Positions 32,893 through 42,183 are shown, numbered from the stretch's first letter. The stretch: DNA of 43,126 nucleotides from Rhodococcus jostii NBRC 16295 (GCF_001894825.1 NZ_BCWY01000080.1:1-43126); one strand, 5' to 3'. The notes: generated by a model not told the origin, from the letters alone. Program-made: numbers and translations.

Positions 32893-34836
32893 CTATTTGG
32901 CCGGATCAGGGAACGGCGGCTCGAGATTGCACCGCTGAATTTCGTATGCGGGAACTCGCTCGAATCGATAACTCGCCAAATGCAGCGCGTCCTTGAAATT
33001 CTGCTTGAAACGCGGCCACGTCAGTTCCGAGCGGTACGACGTCAGCAGGTCCTGCGTCTCGGGGCACGTGAGCGCGACCCGCGCCTCGGTCACCCATTCC
33101 TCGTCGAGGAATCCGGGCATCCACGGATGCTTGTCGATCATTCCCGTGTCCACCACGACCCAGTCGGGGTACAGGTTCTTGTCGTGCCCGATGCGGCCGT
33201 CGTCCATTCGCTCGGTGTGCGCCGCAAGCGGGTACGCGAGACCCATCTGGTCCAGCACCCGTACGTCGAGGCCGACGTTCATGCTTGTCATGCCGAGGTT
33301 CAGGAAGTAGACGGTGTGGCCTGCGCCGCCGTCCGGGATCGGAAGGGGCGGTGGAACGACGAACCAGTACGTGTAGTCGGCGGACGGGATCAGCAGGCCA
33401 CCGTCGGGGGTGTCCGCGATGGTCTGGACCATGGCGCGCATGCGCGGGTAGTCCAGGTAGTCGTCGGCACGAATCGGGTGCGCATGACCGGTGTTGAGAA
33501 CGTAGAAGGCTCGTTCGTCGACAATTCCGGAACGTCCGATAACGACACCTTCCGGCATCCCAGTCGTGTTCGACGCGAAAAATGCCCACACCACGGTGCC
33601 GACCCACAGGAATGCCATTGCCAGGAAAATCGACGATTCCTTATTACGTCCCCACGACGCACGGTCCGGAATTCGTACCGGAATAACGGCGACGGGAACG
33701 ATGAAACAGAACAGAACGGGGAGAAGTACGCGGCCGTGCATGAAGTCGCCGCCCACCCGCAACGAGTACAGACCGAGGATCAGTCCGCTCGCGAGAATGA
33801 AGACGACGACGGCGTTCTGCGTGCGCAGCCACCGGCGCAGGCGGGTCAGCCGGTTCCCCTCGGTGTGACGAACACCATCGCCGATGTGCTTGTCGCGACC
33901 GCGCCAGGCGATCACCGCGCCCACGAACAGGAACACCAGCGGCAGCCACAGCAGGTACGGGCCGAGGAGGTTCCACAGGTAGGCGAAACCCTGCGACCAC
34001 TTGGCACCACCGGCGTCCTTCGACACCGCGGTGTTGGGGTACGGGAGGGCGTAGTAGCCCATGCGCCAGATCTGGTAGCCCACCGGGACGATGCCGGCGA
34101 CGAAGACCATCGCGACGCGCACCTTCCACGTGAGACCGGGCGCGAGGAAGATCATGGCCAGCGACGCAACACCCAGGATCGCCAGTTCGGGGCGCACGAG
34201 CGGCCCCATGCCCGCGGTGAACGCGAGGATCAGCACCGACGTGGTGGACGGGGTCGCGGCCTGGCTCCACCGGATCAGCAGCAGCCACAGCAGCGCGATC
34301 CAGAAGATGACGAGGCAGCTTTCGAGTCCCGAGGTCGCGAAGTCGCGGGCCGGGGGCACCGCGATGTAGACGAGCACACCGGCGGGCATCAGGAACAGCG
34401 TGCCGCCGCCGGCGAAGGACCCACCGCGGTAGAGGCGGGCGGTGCCGAACATGGCGAGCGCGATCGCTGCGGTGGACAGGACCAGCGCGATCGTCAGGAC
34501 TACGTACTCGAGCCGGGCCTGGGAAAGCCAGCTGAACGCGTAGACGATGTACGTCCACGCGGTGCTGGTGTTGGCCTCGACACGCTCGCCCGTGTTGAAG
34601 ACCGGCCCGTTGCCGGCGAGCAGGTTTCGGACCGTGCGCAGCACGATCAGACCGTCGTCGGCAATCCATCGCCGTTCCCAGGCGCCCCAGAACATCAGGA
34701 GAGCCGAGACGACCACACCCCCGAGGAAGACCACCCTCGAGAGGATGGCCTTCCGGTGGCGTTCGGTGGTCCGCTCCGCGGCGGCGTCCGAGTCCTCGGC
34801 GCCTCCTACCAAGTCAGACGAGGTAGACAGCGACAC
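32893..34836 (-). CDS. aftB: Terminal beta-1,2-arabinofuranosyltransferase (AftB)
   Basis: The product is a 647-aa GT-C membrane enzyme (GT89 family). About nine to eleven helices are followed by a soluble C-terminal domain of roughly 200 residues. The first extracellular loop has RRWIADDGLIVLRTVRNLLAG, with the acidic pair expected for a decaprenyl-phospho-arabinose user. AftB adds the terminal beta-1,2 arabinose residues that carry mycolates. The M. tuberculosis protein is 627 aa and lies in the same place. The GTG at 34836 has GGAG about 8 nt upstream and overlaps the end of ubiA by 23 bp; an in-frame start at 34878 is possible. It is the last gene of the operon beginning with glf. Confidence 0.94.
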   Translation of the reverse strand: MSLSTSSDLVGGAEDSDAAAERTTERHRKAILSRVVFLGGVVVSALLMFWGAWERRWIADDGLIVLRTVRNLLAGNGPVFNTGERVEANTSTAWTYIVYAFSWLSQARLEYVVLTIALVLSTAAIALAMFGTARLYRGGSFAGGGTLFLMPAGVLVYIAVPPARDFATSGLESCLVIFWIALLWLLLIRWSQAATPSTTSVLILAFTAGMGPLVRPELAILGVASLAMIFLAPGLTWKVRVAMVFVAGIVPVGYQIWRMGYYALPYPNTAVSKDAGGAKWSQGFAYLWNLLGPYLLWLPLVFLFVGAVIAWRGRDKHIGDGVRHTEGNRLTRLRRWLRTQNAVVVFILASGLILGLYSLRVGGDFMHGRVLLPVLFCFIVPVAVIPVRIPDRASWGRNKESSIFLAMAFLWVGTVVWAFFASNTTGMPEGVVIGRSGIVDERAFYVLNTGHAHPIRADDYLDYPRMRAMVQTIADTPDGGLLIPSADYTYWFVVPPPLPIPDGGAGHTVYFLNLGMTSMNVGLDVRVLDQMGLAYPLAAHTERMDDGRIGHDKNLYPDWVVVDTGMIDKHPWMPGFLDEEWVTEARVALTCPETQDLLTSYRSELTWPRFKQNFKDALHLASYRFERVPAYEIQRCNLEPPFPDPAK

Positions 34837-35719
34837 CCACCACTCCGATCCAGGCAATCGCGAGGAGTTGGAGGACACGGTCGCCCAGCGCGATCTCCTC
34901 GGGCTCCCCCGCCTCGCCGCCGTCGACGTCCACGGCGTAGCGCAGGATCGCGATGGTGAACGGCACCATGGAGATCGCGTACCAGTTGGTGCCCTTCAGG
35001 TCGTCCTGCTGGAACGCCCAGAGTCCGTAGCAGAGCACGACCGCAGTGGCGCTGAGCGTCCAGACGAAACGCAGGTACGTCGTGGTGTAGTTCTCGAGGG
35101 ACTTGCGGATCTTGGCGCCCGTGCGTTCGGCGAGCTGCAGTTCCGCGTACCGCTTACCGGCCGCCATGAACAGCGAACCGAATGCCATGACCAGCAGGAA
35201 CCACTGCGACAGCGCGATTTCGGCGGCCACACCACCGGCGATGGCGCGCAGCAGGAACCCGGACGAGACGATGCAGATGTCGAGCACGGCCTGGTGTTTG
35301 AGACCGAAGCAGTACGCCAGCTGGATACCGATGTAGACGGCCATCACGACCGCCAGCTGCCAGTTGGCGAGGAACGACAGGGCGATCGATCCGCCGAGCA
35401 GCACGACCGCCATCGCGAACGCCAGGTTGACGGGCAGCACACCGGCGGCGATGGGGCGGAAACGCTTGGTGGGATGCGCGCGGTCCGCTTCGACGTCCAT
35501 CGCGTCGTTGACGAGGTAGATGCCGGACGCTGCCATGCAGAACACCACGAAGGCGAGCGCGACGGGAAGCAGGACGTCGGATTCCGTCGCCGTGCCCGCG
35601 GCGACGGGAGCTGCGAGGACCAGGACGTTCTTGACCCACTGACGCGGGCGAACGGCCTTGACGATGCCTGCCGCCAGGGATGTCGGGGGTCCGGTGACGA
35701 CGGCCGGTTCCTCGCTCAT
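34814..35719 (-). CDS. ubiA: Decaprenyl-phosphate phosphoribosyltransferase (UbiA/DPPR synthase)
   Basis: This 301-aa UbiA-superfamily prenyltransferase with about eight to nine helices transfers 5-phosphoribose from PRPP to decaprenyl phosphate, the first committed step to the arabinose donor. The first acidic motif is NDAMDVEADRAHPTKRFRPIA (split about NDAMDVEAD and HPTKRFRPIA). A second conserved loop follows YCFGLKHQAVLDI. The length equals that of Rv3806c (302 aa). The ATG at 35719 has GGAGAG immediately upstream and overlaps the PAP2 stop (ATGA). The open frame extends further but is then a shadow over the PAP2 gene. Its product is dephosphorylated and then epimerised by DprE1/DprE2. 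Confidence 0.96.
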   Translation of the reverse strand: MSEEPAVVTGPPTSLAAGIVKAVRPRQWVKNVLVLAAPVAAGTATESDVLLPVALAFVVFCMAASGIYLVNDAMDVEADRAHPTKRFRPIAAGVLPVNLAFAMAVVLLGGSIALSFLANWQLAVVMAVYIGIQLAYCFGLKHQAVLDICIVSSGFLLRAIAGGVAAEIALSQWFLLVMAFGSLFMAAGKRYAELQLAERTGAKIRKSLENYTTTYLRFVWTLSATAVVLCYGLWAFQQDDLKGTNWYAISMVPFTIAILRYAVDVDGGEAGEPEEIALGDRVLQLLAIAWIGVVGVAVYLV

Positions 35720-36234
35720 TTCTCTCCAAACTTCTGCTCGGCCTTCAGCACCGCGACCGCAGAGGCGGCCCCCAGGGCAGATCCGGCGAGCACATCGGTC
35801 GGGTAGTGCACTCCCAGAACGAGCCGGGAGAGCAGCATCGGCGGTACCAACAACGCAGGCAAGGGTAGCCCGGTGAGGCGGCCGAGCAGCACGGCAGCCG
35901 CTGTCGTGGACGTGGCGTGCGAGGACGGGAAGCTCAATTTGCTGGGCGTCGACACGTTGACCTGGATCGACGGGTCGTTCGGCCGGGGCCGGCGGACGAT
36001 GCGTTTGATCACGATCGAGGCTGCGTGAGCGCCGACGGCACCCACCGCGACGCCCGCCCACTGGCGGCGACGGGGCTTGTCGAGCGCCGCGCCGATTCCG
36101 GCGACCGCCACCCACCCGAGGGCGTGCTCACCGAAGTGGGACATCCCGCGCGCCGTCGAGACGACGCCGGGACGGCTCGCGATGGTGGACTGGATGGTCT
36201 GCAGGATCTGGACCTCACTGGATGCCGAAGACAC
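35716..36234 (-). CDS. PAP2-family phosphatase (Rv3807c-like)
   Basis: This 172-aa membrane PAP2 phosphatase has the three motifs KRIVRRPRP, PSSHAT and SRLVLGVHYPTDVLAG, so the catalytic histidines and arginine are all present. The homologue next to ubiA is the candidate for removing the 5-phosphate from decaprenyl-phospho-5-phosphoribose before DprE1 acts; this is inferred from gene context and family chemistry. The GTG at 36234 overlaps the glfT2 end by 20 bp and the stop overlaps ubiA by 4 bp. The protein is short, with about four to five helices, like its mycobacterial counterpart. Confidence 0.92.
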   Translation of the reverse strand: MSSASSEVQILQTIQSTIASRPGVVSTARGMSHFGEHALGWVAVAGIGAALDKPRRRQWAGVAVGAVGAHAASIVIKRIVRRPRPNDPSIQVNVSTPSKLSFPSSHATSTTAAAVLLGRLTGLPLPALLVPPMLLSRLVLGVHYPTDVLAGSALGAASAVAVLKAEQKFGEK

Positions 36235-38131
36235 GTTCCCACCTCTCCTTGCTGGTCAGGGCAGGAACGGCGTCCTGGTACTCGCGCTTGAGTTCGGGGA
36301 ACCGCTGGGCCAGTTCGCGGCGCAGCCGGATCGCTTCCTTCAGCAGTTCGAGCGCCTGCTTCGGGTTGCGCTTGCGGTAGACGACTCCTCGCCCGTCCGC
36401 GGTGGTGACGGTGACGCCGTCCACCTGCGAGAGCAGGAACCAGCGCGCGTCCAGTGTGGGCACGTTGAGCTGGGGGCGCTCGTGGTGCTGCTCGTGCGCG
36501 GGCTTCACGTTGTGGACCAGGCCCTTGCCGAGTCGCACGATCTTCGCGAGCGGGTTCGTCGGCAGGCCGACCGCGCCGACCTCCTCACCGGAGGGCATCG
36601 GCAGGCTCGTCGACGACGGCAGCACGACGGCGTCCGGGTACTCCTTGCGCATCGCGTGCACGTCGCCGAGCGCCGTGGGCAGCAGTGCGAAGATGTGCTC
36701 GGGGCCCTGCAGGAAGTCCTCGATCGCCTTGTTCTGGATCGCGACCGTCGAGTATTCGAGGCACAGCAGGTGCTTGATCGTGGCCTTGACGGTGTTGATC
36801 ACGAGGCCACGACCGTTGCCCGGCATGTGCAGCGAGGCGACGACGAGCCGGTTCCGCAGGTGGAAGTACGCCTGCCAGTCGATGGCGTCGTCCTTGTCGC
36901 TCCACGCCATGTGCCAGATCGCGGCACCGGGCATCGTGATCGTCGGGTAGCCGGCGGCACGGGCGCGCAGACCGTACTCGGCGTCGTCCCACTTGATGAA
37001 GAGCGGCAGCGGCTGACCGAGTTCCTCGGCGGCCTGCCGGGGGATCATGCACATCCACCAGCCGTTGAAGTCGACGTCGATGCGGCGGTGCAGCAGGCGC
37101 GAGTTCTCGCGGTCGCTGAGCGGGTACCGGGAGAAGTCGTGGTCGTACTCGACGTTGGGTGCGGCGGACCACATGAAGATGCGGCGGTCGACGACCTCAC
37201 CCATCGTGTGCAGGTGACTGCGCTCCTGCAGGTTCAGCATCTGGCCGCCGACGAGCATGGGGGTCTTCGCGAACCGGGACATGGCGAGCGCGCGGAGGAT
37301 CGAGTCGGGTTCGATCTCGATGTCGTCGTCCATGAACAGGATGTGCTGGCAGTCGGTGGTCTTCAGCGCCTCGTACATGATGCGGCTGTAGCCGCCGGAT
37401 CCGCCGAGATTCGCCTGGTCGTGGATCACCAGGCGGTCGCCGAGCGCTTCCGCGGCCTCGGCGAAACCGGGCTCGTCCTTGACCTTGCGGGTGCCCTGAT
37501 CGGGCACGATGACGGCCTTGACGACGTCGGTGACGAGTTCGTCGGACGCCAGCGCCGTCAGTGCCTTGACGCAGTCGGTCGGCCGGTTGAACGTGGGGAT
37601 GCCCACCGCGACGGTGGCCTCACCGGGCGCCTCGACCGGCGCGAACCAGCCGGCGCTCTCCAGCACGACCTCGGTGTCGGTGGTGATGTCGAACCAGATC
37701 CAGCCGCCGTCCTCGAACGGGGCGAGCTCGATCTCGAACTCCAGCGCGGCGTCACCGTCCTGGAATTCGCGGCCCTCCACGTGGATGCGCGACGAGTCGG
37801 CCTTCGAGCGGTACACGTCGATGCGGCAGTGCCCGGACAGCTCGAGCCGCAGCACCACGGAGTTCAGGGTGCTCCACCGGCGCCAGTAGCTGGCCGGGAA
37901 TGCGTTGAAATAGGTGCAGAACGACGCCTCGGACTCGGCTCCGACCGACAGCGACGTCCGCGACAGCGAATGCGCGCGGCGGCTGTTGGTCTTCGCCTCC
38001 TCCAGGTAGAGGGTGCGGACGTCGAGCGGCTCACCGGCGCGCGGCAGGATCACCCGCTGCAGCAGCGACTTGCCGAGTAACGGGGCGTCCGCGGTGACCT
38101 TCTCGGATTCGAGCAGATGTCGGGCGCTCAT
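36215..38131 (-). CDS. glfT2: Galactofuranosyltransferase GlfT2
   Basis: This 638-aa bifunctional GT2 enzyme polymerises the galactan with alternating beta-1,5 and beta-1,6 galactofuranose from UDP-Galf. An N-terminal beta-rich domain of about 160 residues precedes the GT-A domain (VAVGIPTFNRP), with the metal-binding D268-D270 in FMDDDIEIEP, D382-D383 in KWDDAEYGLRA, and the histidine of IWHMAW. A C-terminal helical region mediates tetramers in the mycobacterial enzyme (Asp256-258 and Asp371-372 there). The ATG overlaps the glf stop by 4 bp, coupling polymerase to donor supply. Confidence 0.97.
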   Translation of the reverse strand: MSARHLLESEKVTADAPLLGKSLLQRVILPRAGEPLDVRTLYLEEAKTNSRRAHSLSRTSLSVGAESEASFCTYFNAFPASYWRRWSTLNSVVLRLELSGHCRIDVYRSKADSSRIHVEGREFQDGDAALEFEIELAPFEDGGWIWFDITTDTEVVLESAGWFAPVEAPGEATVAVGIPTFNRPTDCVKALTALASDELVTDVVKAVIVPDQGTRKVKDEPGFAEAAEALGDRLVIHDQANLGGSGGYSRIMYEALKTTDCQHILFMDDDIEIEPDSILRALAMSRFAKTPMLVGGQMLNLQERSHLHTMGEVVDRRIFMWSAAPNVEYDHDFSRYPLSDRENSRLLHRRIDVDFNGWWMCMIPRQAAEELGQPLPLFIKWDDAEYGLRARAAGYPTITMPGAAIWHMAWSDKDDAIDWQAYFHLRNRLVVASLHMPGNGRGLVINTVKATIKHLLCLEYSTVAIQNKAIEDFLQGPEHIFALLPTALGDVHAMRKEYPDAVVLPSSTSLPMPSGEEVGAVGLPTNPLAKIVRLGKGLVHNVKPAHEQHHERPQLNVPTLDARWFLLSQVDGVTVTTADGRGVVYRKRNPKQALELLKEAIRLRRELAQRFPELKREYQDAVPALTSKERWERVFGIQ

Positions 38132-39345
38132 TCGGCATCCCCCACGAGGTCCGCACCGGATTCGAAGTGCGGACGCAGGGAGTTGTCGAACATCGAGAGC
38201 GCGCTGGCGATCGCCATGTGCATGTCCAGGTACTGGTAGGTGCCGAGACGGCCGCCGAACAGGACCTTGTTCGCGGACATCTCCTCCTTGGCGCGGTCGC
38301 GGTAGGCGGTGAGCTTCGCGCGGTCGTCCGGGGTGTTGATCGGGTAGTACGGCTCGTCCTTGCTCTCGGCGAACCGGGAGAACTCCCGCATGATGACCGT
38401 CTTGTCCTTCGGGTAGTCCCGCTCCGGGTGGAAGTGGCGGAACTCGTGGATCCGGGTGAAGGGCACGTCGGCGTCGTTGTAGTTCATGACCGGCGTCCCC
38501 TGGAAGTCACCGGTCTCCAGCACCTCGGTCTCGAAGTCGAGGGTCCGCCAGCCCAGCTCGCCCTCGGAGTAGTCGAAGTAGCGGTCGAGGGGGCCGGTGT
38601 AGACGACGGGGGCGTCGGGGCTCTCCGCGCGCAGGTCGTCGCGGACGTCGAACCAGTCGGTCTCGAGCCGGACCTCGATCTTCGGGTCCTTCGCCATGTT
38701 CTCGAGCCACGCCGTGTAGCCGTCGACGGGCAGGCCCTCGTACGTGTCGTTGAAGTAGCGGTTGTCGAACGTGTACCGCACCGGCAGTCGGGTGATGTTT
38801 CCCGCGGGCAGATTCTTCGGATCCGTCTGCCACTGCTTGGCGGTGTAGTCGCGCACGAACGCCTCGTACAGCGGCCGCCCGATCAGGGAGATCGCCTTCT
38901 CCTCCAGGTTGGACGCGGCGGCGGAGTCGATCTCGCTCGACTGCTCGGCGATCAGTTTCCGCGCCTCCTCCGGGGTGAAGTAGCGCCCGAAGAACTGCGA
39001 CACCAGACCCAGCCCCATCGGGAACTGGTACGCCTGCCCCTTGTGCAGCGCGAACACCCGGTGCTGGTAGTTCGTGAATTCGGTGAACTGGGTGACGTAG
39101 TCCCACACCCTCTTGTTCGAGGTATGGAACAGGTGCGCTCCGTACTTGTGGATCTCGATTCCGGTCTCGGGCTCGGCCTCCGAATAGGCGTTTCCGCCCA
39201 GGTGGTGACGACGGTCGAGCACCAGCACACGCTTACCCAGCTGTGTTGCTGCACGCTCGGCGACGGTCAGTCCGAAAAATCCGGAGCCGACGACGATGAG
39301 GTCGTACCGGCCAGGGGCGGTTGTCTCTGGGGTTGCAGCGGTCAC
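38128..39345 (-). CDS. glf: UDP-galactopyranose mutase (Glf)
   Basis: This 405-aa flavoenzyme converts UDP-galactopyranose to UDP-galactofuranose, the galactan donor. The FAD loop is DLIVVGSGFFGLTVAER, followed by VLDRRHHLGGNAY. Other family segments are HKYGAHLFHTSNKRVWDY, GRPLYEAFVRDYTAKQW, MNYNDADVPFTRIHEFRHF and the C-terminal GGRLGTYQYLDMHMAI. The GTG at 39345 is chosen because TACCCT lies 8 nt upstream, as at dprE1, and because the ATG-started extension to 39438 would run into the divergent promoter region. Length fits the family (399 aa in M. tuberculosis). It is the first gene of the operon with glfT2, PAP2, ubiA and aftB. Confidence 0.97.
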   Translation of the reverse strand: MTAATPETTAPGRYDLIVVGSGFFGLTVAERAATQLGKRVLVLDRRHHLGGNAYSEAEPETGIEIHKYGAHLFHTSNKRVWDYVTQFTEFTNYQHRVFALHKGQAYQFPMGLGLVSQFFGRYFTPEEARKLIAEQSSEIDSAAASNLEEKAISLIGRPLYEAFVRDYTAKQWQTDPKNLPAGNITRLPVRYTFDNRYFNDTYEGLPVDGYTAWLENMAKDPKIEVRLETDWFDVRDDLRAESPDAPVVYTGPLDRYFDYSEGELGWRTLDFETEVLETGDFQGTPVMNYNDADVPFTRIHEFRHFHPERDYPKDKTVIMREFSRFAESKDEPYYPINTPDDRAKLTAYRDRAKEEMSANKVLFGGRLGTYQYLDMHMAIASALSMFDNSLRPHFESGADLVGDAE

Positions 39346-39353
39346 GATGAACC

Positions 39354-39359
39354 AGGGTA
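39354..39359 (-). promoter_or_regulatory. Putative -10 box of a leaderless glf transcript
   Basis: On the minus strand TACCCT ends 8 nt before the GTG at 39345, with no ribosome-binding site between. Sequence and spacing are identical to those at dprE1. No clear -35 box was seen. Confidence 0.45.
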
Positions 39360-39493
39360 AGCGACTCCGCCGCCCGTGCGCGGCCAAGGGGTGCACGGAC
39401 CCCCTTCCGCACGCACGAGGAGTTCTCCCTGTATTCACCGGTTCTGCAGACCTCGTTGTTCCCGCCGACGCGGCGATCGCGCTTCATGAGCGG

Positions 39494-40609
39494 GTGCGCA
39501 TCGTCCAGCTGGCGAACTTCTACGGACCGCGGTCGGGTGGACTCCGCACGGCCCTCCACAACTGGGGTCAGGGGTACGTCGGACGCGGACACGAGGTGAT
39601 CCTCGTTGTCCCAGGTCAGCGCGACTGCGAGGAGCTGTTGCCGAGCGGGGTCCTGCGGATCACCCGGTCTGCTCCCACCATCCCCGCGACGGGGGGTTAT
39701 CGCGTCGTCAATCCGCGGCGGGTTGCCGACGTCGTCAGCGGGCTGCGACCCGACGTCCTCGAGGTGTCCGACCGGCTGACGCTGCGCGGTTTCGGGGGCT
39801 GGGCCCGCGCCCGCGGGGTCCGCAGTGTGGTCGTGTCACACGAACGCCTCGACCGGTTGCTCGGACAATTCCTCCCCCGGCGCGTGGCCCGCGGCTGGGC
39901 CGACGTCGCGAACCGCCGGATGGCGCGCAACTACGACGCCGTCGTCTGCACGACGGACTTCGCGAGCGAGGAGTTCACCCGGATCGGGGCCCCCAACCTG
40001 AACCGGGTCCCGCTCGGTGTGGATCTCACGATGTTCCACCCCGGCAAACACGATCAGGTGATGCGCGACTCCTACGCCGACCCGGCGCAGCGATTCCTCC
40101 TGCACTGCGGGCGCTTGTCGGTGGAGAAGCAGGTCGAACGGAGCATCGACGCGGTCCGGTTGCTGCGACGCCAGGGGCACGACGCCCGGCTCGTCATCGC
40201 CGGTGACGGCCCCCGCCGCGAGTCGCTGCAGTACCGGGCCCGCGGACTCCCCGTGCACTTCACCGGGTTCATCAGCGACAAGGGCCGCCTCGCGTCGCTG
40301 TTCGCGTCGGCGGACGTGTCGCTCGCGCCCGGACCGCACGAGACGTTCTGCCTGTCGGCGCTCGAGTCACTGGCGGCGGGCACACCGGTGGTCGCGTCAC
40401 AGTCGTCGGCTCTCGCCGAGATCATCACACCGGGCTGCGGGGCGCTCGCCCGCGACCGGGGTCCGGCGTTCGCCGAAGCGGTGAGCGGCATTCTCGAGAT
40501 CCCCTCGCGCACCCGCCGGGCGTCGGCCCGGCGGCGGGCCGAGGACTTCGGGTGGGCCGAGTCCGTCGACGGGATGCTCGCCGTGCTCGAGGGAACCGGT
40601 TGCGCCTAA
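39494..40609 (+). CDS. GT4-family (GT-B) glycosyltransferase
   Basis: This 371-aa cytoplasmic glycosyltransferase has an N-terminal acceptor domain (RIVQLANFYGPRSGGLRTAL, then the GHEVILVVPG strand) and a C-terminal nucleotide-sugar domain (LLHCGRLSVEKQVERSIDAV, LVIAGDGPRRESL). The E-x7-E motif is in PHETFCLSALESLAAGTPV. TTDFASEEFTRIGAPNLNRV resembles actinobacterial mannosyltransferases of the MgtA/PimB type, so a GDP-mannose donor is possible but unproven. The GTG at 39494 is preferred because relatives begin at the RIVQLANF strand; in-frame ATGs as far up as 39296 would overlap the glf start. It is divergent from glf (148 bp gap) and its stop overlaps the convergent SpoIID-like gene by 4 bp. 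M. tuberculosis has erp here instead. Confidence 0.88.
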   Translation: MRIVQLANFYGPRSGGLRTALHNWGQGYVGRGHEVILVVPGQRDCEELLPSGVLRITRSAPTIPATGGYRVVNPRRVADVVSGLRPDVLEVSDRLTLRGFGGWARARGVRSVVVSHERLDRLLGQFLPRRVARGWADVANRRMARNYDAVVCTTDFASEEFTRIGAPNLNRVPLGVDLTMFHPGKHDQVMRDSYADPAQRFLLHCGRLSVEKQVERSIDAVRLLRRQGHDARLVIAGDGPRRESLQYRARGLPVHFTGFISDKGRLASLFASADVSLAPGPHETFCLSALESLAAGTPVVASQSSALAEIITPGCGALARDRGPAFAEAVSGILEIPSRTRRASARRRAEDFGWAESVDGMLAVLEGTGCA

Positions 40610-42183
40610 CTGCCGCCGGACGGTAACCACTCGCGGAGCACGCTGGCGTCGATCACCTGCGCGCCCAGCTTCTTCGTCCAGATGATGGTTCCGTTGGTGA
40701 ACATCCGGAACTTCCCCGCCTCCGACGGCAGCATCATCTCCGGACCGACGGGTGCCCCCAGCGTGCTGTTGACGCCGCCGAGTTCCTTGTACTTCTCGGC
40801 GATCGGCGAACCCTCGGTGGTGCCGACGGTGTCCTGGTCCTCACCCGCGGACGCGAGGGTGGATTCGGGTACATCGGGGGCGGCCGGGGGTGCGGGCACG
40901 CCGAGCCCTTCACCGACGGTGAACCAGTCGGACTTGAGCTTCAGCTTGGCCCTCGCCTCGGCGCCCGTCGCCTCGGCCGTCCCCGACGATCCGACCACCT
41001 TCACGCCGGTGACGCGTCCGCCGTCGACTCCGAAGTTGTTGCGGGTGATCACCTCGAACGATTCGAGGTCTCCCACGTTGAACGCGGACGCGATGTCGCC
41101 CGCGGTCAGGGTCACTGCCCAGTCGTGGTTCGGTGACACCGTGTCACCCTGGTCCTCGACGGCCGGGAACTCGCCGCCGGCGGTGTATCCGCCTGTGGAC
41201 GAGGAGAACTCGGCCGCGACCGCCTCGTTGTCCTTCGTCAGGATCATGCCCTTGGTGGAGCGGACGGCGTCGGTGGTCCGCGGGTCTTCCTTTGCGGAAC
41301 CGCCATACACCTGGCAGCTCTGCGTGTCGCAGGTCTTCGCGTACTCCTCGCGGTTCTCGGCGGCGGCGTAGGAGCGGGCCGCGACGGCCTGCGCCCGAAG
41401 CGCCTCGGCCCCACCGGTGTCGGCCCAGTCGGCCTTCGCCTCGGCGGGCACGACACCCAGCAGGTAGTCGTCCATGTCGAGGACGTTGACGGTGCGCATG
41501 GCGGCGCCGTCGAGCGCGATCCCGAGGGCGCCGCGGTAGGGGGTGTCGCCGGCGCACAGCTTGAGGTGTTCGTTCACCGGGCGGTCCGGGGCCAGGTCGA
41601 TCGGGTCGACCCACGGGTGGTCGGTGGCGTCCTGCCACAGGACCTCGCCGGCGCATCCGCGGGTGACCACGACGTTGGCGCCGCCGTCGGCGGTCGGGGT
41701 CAGGTGGACGGCCTCCCCCGGTCCGACGGGCTTGCCGGCGACGACGGCGCCGGCGTCGGAGTAGACGTCGAGAGCCTGGTCGTCCCGCGCCTGCAGGCGG
41801 ACGCTGATCTGGGCGTCGGCGAGGGTTCCGAGCGTGGTCCCGCCGTAGTAGTGGCCGAGGATGCGCTCGGCGGCCCAACCCTGATCCTTCGCATATCCGT
41901 AGGCGCCCCACTGACCCATCCCGCGGCCGTGACCGTTGCCGTGACCGGACAGCGTGAACGGCGTGTCGGACGCGACGGTTTCCCGGACCTCCTGCCCGGA
42001 GGAGTGCAGATGCACGACCACGCCGGTGACTGCGCCGATCACGAGGACGGGTGCGATGCCGAGCGCCGACGCGCGGAGCAGCGATGCCGTGAACCCGCGC
42101 CGGGCGGGAGGGCCCGCGATGTACCGCCTCCTGCGGGTCCAGGCAGGTCTACCTGCACGAACCCCGAATTCGGTCTTCGCCAT
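40606..42183 (-). CDS. SpoIID/LytB-domain protein with LGFP-like C-terminus
   Basis: The product is 525 aa. A basic N-terminus and one membrane anchor (ALGIAPVLVIGAVTGVVVHL) precede an extracellular part. The conserved FTLSGHGNGHGRGMGQWGAY motif and the core (VNVLDMDDYLLGVVPAE, ALRAQAVAARSYA, SSSTGGYTAGGEF) mark the SpoIID/LytB domain, whose sporulation member is a lytic transglycosylase on peptidoglycan. This is not a spore former, so a wall-remodelling role is inferred. The last 60 residues (IAEKYKELGGVNSTLGAPVG, MFTNGTIIWTKKLGA) look like one LGFP repeat. The ATG at 42183 has GAGGAG 7 nt upstream; an ATG at 42198 is the alternative. A hairpin lies in its leader. Confidence 0.9.
   Translation of the reverse strand: MAKTEFGVRAGRPAWTRRRRYIAGPPARRGFTASLLRASALGIAPVLVIGAVTGVVVHLHSSGQEVRETVASDTPFTLSGHGNGHGRGMGQWGAYGYAKDQGWAAERILGHYYGGTTLGTLADAQISVRLQARDDQALDVYSDAGAVVAGKPVGPGEAVHLTPTADGGANVVVTRGCAGEVLWQDATDHPWVDPIDLAPDRPVNEHLKLCAGDTPYRGALGIALDGAAMRTVNVLDMDDYLLGVVPAEAKADWADTGGAEALRAQAVAARSYAAAENREEYAKTCDTQSCQVYGGSAKEDPRTTDAVRSTKGMILTKDNEAVAAEFSSSTGGYTAGGEFPAVEDQGDTVSPNHDWAVTLTAGDIASAFNVGDLESFEVITRNNFGVDGGRVTGVKVVGSSGTAEATGAEARAKLKLKSDWFTVGEGLGVPAPPAAPDVPESTLASAGEDQDTVGTTEGSPIAEKYKELGGVNSTLGAPVGPEMMLPSEAGKFRMFTNGTIIWTKKLGAQVIDASVLREWLPSGGS

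Noticed and set aside
35720..36115. N-terminal extension of ubiA
   Set aside because: It overlaps the PAP2 gene in another frame and is Arg-rich without membrane helices; the ATG at 35719 has a ribosome-binding site and gives the normal length.
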